Below, one piece after another: positions 60,086 to 64,000 of a DNA stretch of 64,000 bases. Position 1 is the stretch's first letter; each line of letters opens with the position of its first letter. The translations under genes and the position numbers were made by a program. Below the pieces are notes generated by a model. That model did not search any database and was not told the DNA's origin. It saw only the letters and a list, made by a program, of their open reading frames with translations. The stretch spans positions 21,500,794 through 21,564,793 of the forward strand of contig JAPXFY010000023.1 in assembly GCA_030674185.1 (NCBI GenBank), given 5' to 3'. Source of the DNA: Monoplex corrugatus. Its lineage: Eukaryota > Mollusca > Gastropoda > Littorinimorpha > Ranellidae.

Positions 60086-60114
60086 AAGAGGAGGAGAGAG
60101 AGAGAAAGAGAGAA

Positions 60115-60159
<45 letters not shown>

Positions 60160-60162
60160 TGA
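59915..60162. repeat. (GA)n-rich region
   Basis: About 250 bp purine-only strand (AG, GGGA and GAAA mixed). Confidence 0.93.
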
Positions 60163-60324
60163 AGTTGTGTTAATGAGGGAGCTAAAATTAACATAATGTC
60201 AGTAATTGTTCGTTTTAAATCATCTTATTAATTTACATCTGCCCCTTACTTACAATCCCACAAGAATGACCAAGCACAATGTAAGATAATTATCAGTATA
60301 AAGTAAAAATAAAATGTATCCGTG

Positions 60325-60335
60325 TGTGTGTGTGT

Positions 60336-60403
<68 letters not shown>

Positions 60404-60425
60404 TGTGTGTGTGTGTGCGTGTGTT
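60325..60425. repeat. (TG)n microsatellite
   Basis: About 100 bp of TG. Confidence 0.95.
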
Positions 60426-60499
60426 TGTGTACACATGTATATAAGTAAGTGTGTGAGGGTGCACGTTTGTGTATGTGCATTAGTGCGTGCATATCTGCA

Positions 60500-61900
60500 T
60501 GTATTAGAATGGTGAATATTTGTGAGAAAGATGATGATAGACAGCAAGCTAATGGGCAAGTAGTGAGCGAGTGAGAGACAGAGAGACAGACAGTAACAGA
60601 GATAAAAGAGAGCGCTTGCAAAAAAAAAAGAAAAAAAAAAAGAAAAAAAGCGTACTGATACACATGCCATCCAAAGACGACAAACCAGAAAACTCGAGCA
60701 TTCACATTTTATTTAGCCTACTACAAAAATACGAACCATTAGAAGATAGATACCAAAGCCTTCAGCGTTGGAAAATTCAACTGACAGAAATTTTGCATAT
60801 TTATAACTTTAATCACAAAGACATTGATCTTTAAAAAAAAAAAAAAAAATTAGGGGAGGCTATTGCATTGCCCGTTAAGCCTTTGGCCTAATGCTACAGT
60901 TGCTTCTCTTTGACCACTACATACCAAAAATTTCGTATTTCTCGTTCGAAGAAATATAACGATGCTGAAATCTTGCACACAGCGGGAACTGCAGATTCAG
61001 AAATAAAATATGGATTTCGGTTATGATAATGGTAATAAATTTTCATCAGATTTATCAAACATTGTACCCAAGAGACCGTCAAACAATTGCTCTATATAGA
61101 TACGTCTTAGACATTGTGACCTGTCAGTTATAAGACAAATATCACAGCAAAAATAATAAAAATAATTTTTGTAATCATGATTCATGTTAAAAATATCCAG
61201 CATTACCGAACAGTCACGCAAAAGCATCCGATTACTCTGTGTGTGTGTGCGTGTGTGCGCGCGTGGTGTGTGTGTGTGTGTGTGTGTTGGGTGATTTGTA
61301 TGTATTGATCAATCTGACATAGTATCTGTGTTGCTTGTTTGTAAATCTATCGTTCTGCAGGTCTGTTTGTTGTTTTCCATCTCATCCTCCTTAACAGCAA
61401 TATAATGTATAATTTCTGGGAAGCTAAGAAACATGACAGGCCTTGGTCGTTATCTCTTTATTTACAAAATCTACAAATATCTGTATTCATATGTAATTCA
61501 ACATTATTCTTTACTTTGAATTAGAAAAGAGAAGAATGGGGAAAAAATACGGCCTGACATCCAATTTTTTGTTTGTTTTTCTTTCTTTTCTGTCTTTTTA
61601 TTTTATTGTTTTTTTTTTATATAAATGTTATTTATTTATTTATTTATCTGTTTATTCATTTATTTATTTATTTTTATTTATTTGGTTCAGTTATCTTTGC
61701 TCGCAAAGCGTTCATATACAACAGATACCATCTGCACTCATCTCAGATAAGATAAAATATGACTACCCTGGCGAAGTCTTAACCGATGTTTTTTTTTTTT
61801 TCATTTATTTATTTGTAGTATTTATATATTTATTATTTATCTGTTTATTTATGTATTTGTTTATTTTAACTTATTTTTATTTGTTCATTTACTCATTTAT
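60500..61900. other. Intergenic, AT-rich, unassigned
   Basis: No exon recognised. TTTA/ATTT tetranucleotide runs occupy 61625-61690 and 61795-61905. Short ORFs at 60571-60834 and 60894-61227 have no family resemblance. Confidence 0.4.
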
Positions 61901-61976
61901 ATACATATTTGACCAGGTCTTCCAATGACCGCATTTCATCAACTCCTCAAATGACCGGACACTGTATAGCAGAGAT

Positions 61977-62390
61977 CATCGGCGAAGGTCAGCAGGGGAA
62001 AGGTCAGCACGGGGAAAGGTCAGCACGGGGAAAGATCAGCACGGGGAAAGATCAGGACAGGGAAAGGTCAGCATGGGGAAAGGTCAGCACGGGCATCACA
62101 TGCCAGGACAAAGAACAGCAGTGTCTTGACTGTTTCCACACACCAGGTCAGCATGGGGAAAGGTCAGCAGGGGGAAGGTCAGCATGGGAAAAGGCCAGCA
62201 CAAGCATCACGTGCCAAGACAAGGAACAGCGGTGTCTTTACTGTTTCCACAAACCAGGTCAGCATGGTGAAAGGTCAGCAAGGTAAAGGTCAGCACGGGG
62301 AAAGGTCAGCTTGGACATCATGTGCCAGGACATGGGACAGCGGTGTCTTGTCTGTTTCCACACACCAGGTCTTTCAGTAGTGGTGTCCAC
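61977..62390 (+). repeat. GGTCAGCACGGGGAAA satellite with ~111-bp higher-order unit
   Basis: A 16-17-bp unit (GGTCAGCACGGGGAAA and variants) repeated about 12 times. From 62090, it alternates with CATCACATGCCAGGACAAAG and GTGTCTTGACTGTTTCCACA blocks in three ~111-bp units. Confidence 0.88.
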
Positions 62391-62455
62391 TTTGGAATTC
62401 TCTGCACACACACAAACACCCACATCCATCATTTGACCACGATTAGTACCATAAC

Positions 62456-62755
62456 TCATTTATTATCAGATTATGATTATTGTTTTATCGTAACAAACCA
62501 CACCTATAGTGTGTAAATTGTGATCTAATCATAAACCATTTATTGTCACGTTAAAATTATTGTTGTACTGAAACAAACACACCCGTAATGTTTACACTTT
62601 CTTCTTCATAAACTATTTGTTGTCAGACTAACATTGTTGTTGTACTGTAACAAACACATCCATAATATGTACTCTTTCATCATCATAAATTATTTACTGT
62701 CTGGCTAACATTATTGTTACATTATCACAAACTGTTTGTTGTCAGGCTATCTTTA
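62456..62755 (+). repeat. Degenerate ~85-bp tandem repeat
   Basis: Four diverged units around AACCATTTATTGTCACGTTA and TGTACTGAAACAAACACACC. Confidence 0.75.
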
Positions 62756-62789
62756 TGGTTGTGATGTACAAACACAACCGACAAACCAA

Positions 62790-63110
62790 CAAATCCATCC
62801 ATCCATCCATCCATCCATCCATCCATCCATCCATCCATCCATCCATCACTCAATCCATCACTCTCTCGTTTACTCATTCAATCAATTAATCAATCCCAGC
62901 CATCCATTAATCAATCAATCAATCAATCAATCAATCGATCAATAGATCAGCCAACCAAATTAATCAGTCGACCAACCAACCAACCAACCAACTAACCAAC
63001 CAACCAACCAACCAATCAACCAACACCAACCAACCAACCAACCAACCAACCAACCAACCAACCAACCAACCAACCAATCAACCAACCAACCAACCAACCA
63101 ACCTATCAAT
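62790..63110. repeat. (CCAT)n, (CAAT)n and (CCAA)n tetranucleotide region
   Basis: Consecutive tetranucleotide arrays, each one step from the next, suggesting mutation followed by re-expansion. Confidence 0.95.
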
Positions 63111-63397
63111 CTCACAAGGACGATGTTGCCATGACTGACCAAAGCAAGTTCAAGCAAAGGTCAAGGTAACAGACAGGAGGTCATCATCGTATGGGACTTC
63201 CGGAACATCAGTATGTACCTGTACAAAAACAAACCGGGCATCTTTAACACTCTGTAAGTGCATGCTATACATATAACTTTTCCCCCCACCCTACCTTCTT
63301 TTTTTCCGAATCCGGGCTGACTCAGTGGTGTTGATCCTAGACTGTCCAATAGGCTCCGCAACACACGATTCATCTCCAAGTTCAACCTTAATCGAAG

Positions 63398-64000
63398 TCT
63401 TCATCATCATGTGCCTTGCCTCATGGCGTTGGCGATCATGGCCCTCCATATCAGTCTATCTTTTGTTGCTACAAGTACATCTCCATCCTCTCTGCCTTCA
63501 TCCACTCCGCAAGTCTGTCCAGTATTTTCTCCCTGGTCTACCCGGTGCTCTTTTTCCCTTCAGCTTTCCTGTTGTGACTAGGTGCTCTAATCATCTCTTG
63601 CCTCAAAAAATTGTCTTATAAATGTTGCCTGTCTTTTCCTAATATTTTTCATAAACGTTTCTTTTGTGTTTACCTCTTTCTTGTTTGTTTTCTTTGCTGT
63701 CCATGGAATTGTTAACATTCTTCTTAGAAACCATACTTCGGCCGCCTCAGTCTTGTTCTGACTTTGCTTGTTGACTGTCCACGCTTTACATCCGTATAAC
63801 ACTATCGGTTCTATCTAAAACTGAAGAACTCTCTTCCTGATGTTCATTGATAGGCATTTGTTGGTAAGAACGCTTTTCATCTTCTTGAATGCTCTTTTAG
63901 CTTGGTCAATTTTGCTGGCTATTTCTGATGTGCACCTGCCTTCTGGTGAGATGACTGTTCCCAGATATATAAACTTATCAACTTGTCTCAATGTTGTGCC
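63398..64000 (-). mobile_element. RTE-like LINE 3' fragment E (continues past window end)
   Basis: Minus strand 63587-63802 encodes YGCKAWTVNKQSQNKTEAAE and WFLRRMLTIPWTAKKTNKK; 3' end CATCATCATGTGCCTTGCCT at 63402. Longest fragment of this family here; its 5' part runs out of the window. Confidence 0.78.

Overview
This is a repeat-dense eukaryotic (animal) genomic window with two split genes for mitochondrial proteins. They are arranged head to head and buried in transposable elements, satellites and microsatellites. The split genes with GT-AG introns, tRNA-derived SINEs, several LINE types and very long (TG/CA)n tracts point to an invertebrate animal. The two proteins match animal orthologues well, and the LINE/SINE mix looks mollusc-like (a marine gastropod is my guess, low confidence). 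Nothing bacterial or organellar was seen.

Gene 1, minus strand, about 2226-16722: the 5' part of YME1L1, the mitochondrial inner-membrane i-AAA protease. Six coding exons join in phase to give the N-terminal 249 residues (presequence, conserved linker motifs, transmembrane helix). The AAA and peptidase exons lie beyond the left edge of the window. Gene 2, plus strand, 21778-45444: complete HIBADH (3-hydroxyisobutyrate dehydrogenase, valine catabolism). Eight coding exons join in phase to give 330 residues. A likely non-coding 5' exon and a perfect NRF1-type palindrome lie upstream. About 5 kb separates the two start codons. I recognise no third gene from 45445 to 64000; that flank is repeats and unassigned sequence.

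The repeats fall into families that explain much of the rest. (a) TTAA-flanked elements: a 193-bp nested palindromic MITE at 14 loci, two copies of a piggyBac-like element with a CCGAATATTCGG motif, and a 690-bp piggyBac derivative carrying the 5' end of a transposase ORF. (b) A TIR element, CAGGGCTTAAAAC, with a 6-bp target duplication (two copies). (c) Long fold-back elements. (d) LINEs: two near-identical CR1/Jockey-like copies, an esterase/EN/RT/RNase H element, RTE-like 3' fragments ending in (GAT)n, and a fragment ending in a C2H2 finger. (e) tRNA-derived SINEs and a dispersed repeat of about 540 bp.

The most unusual theme is satellites growing out of dispersed repeats or of the gene itself. 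A 1.9-kb array of about 50 units appears to be an internally amplified SINE segment. Two arrays (about 0.45 and 1.6 kb) are amplified half-arms of the TTAA MITE. A 20-bp satellite has a 13-mer/7-mer higher-order structure. Just upstream of HIBADH exon 7, a tandem repeat has copied the real 3' splice site plus 19-20 bases of exon, leaving three decoy acceptors that run straight into stop codons.
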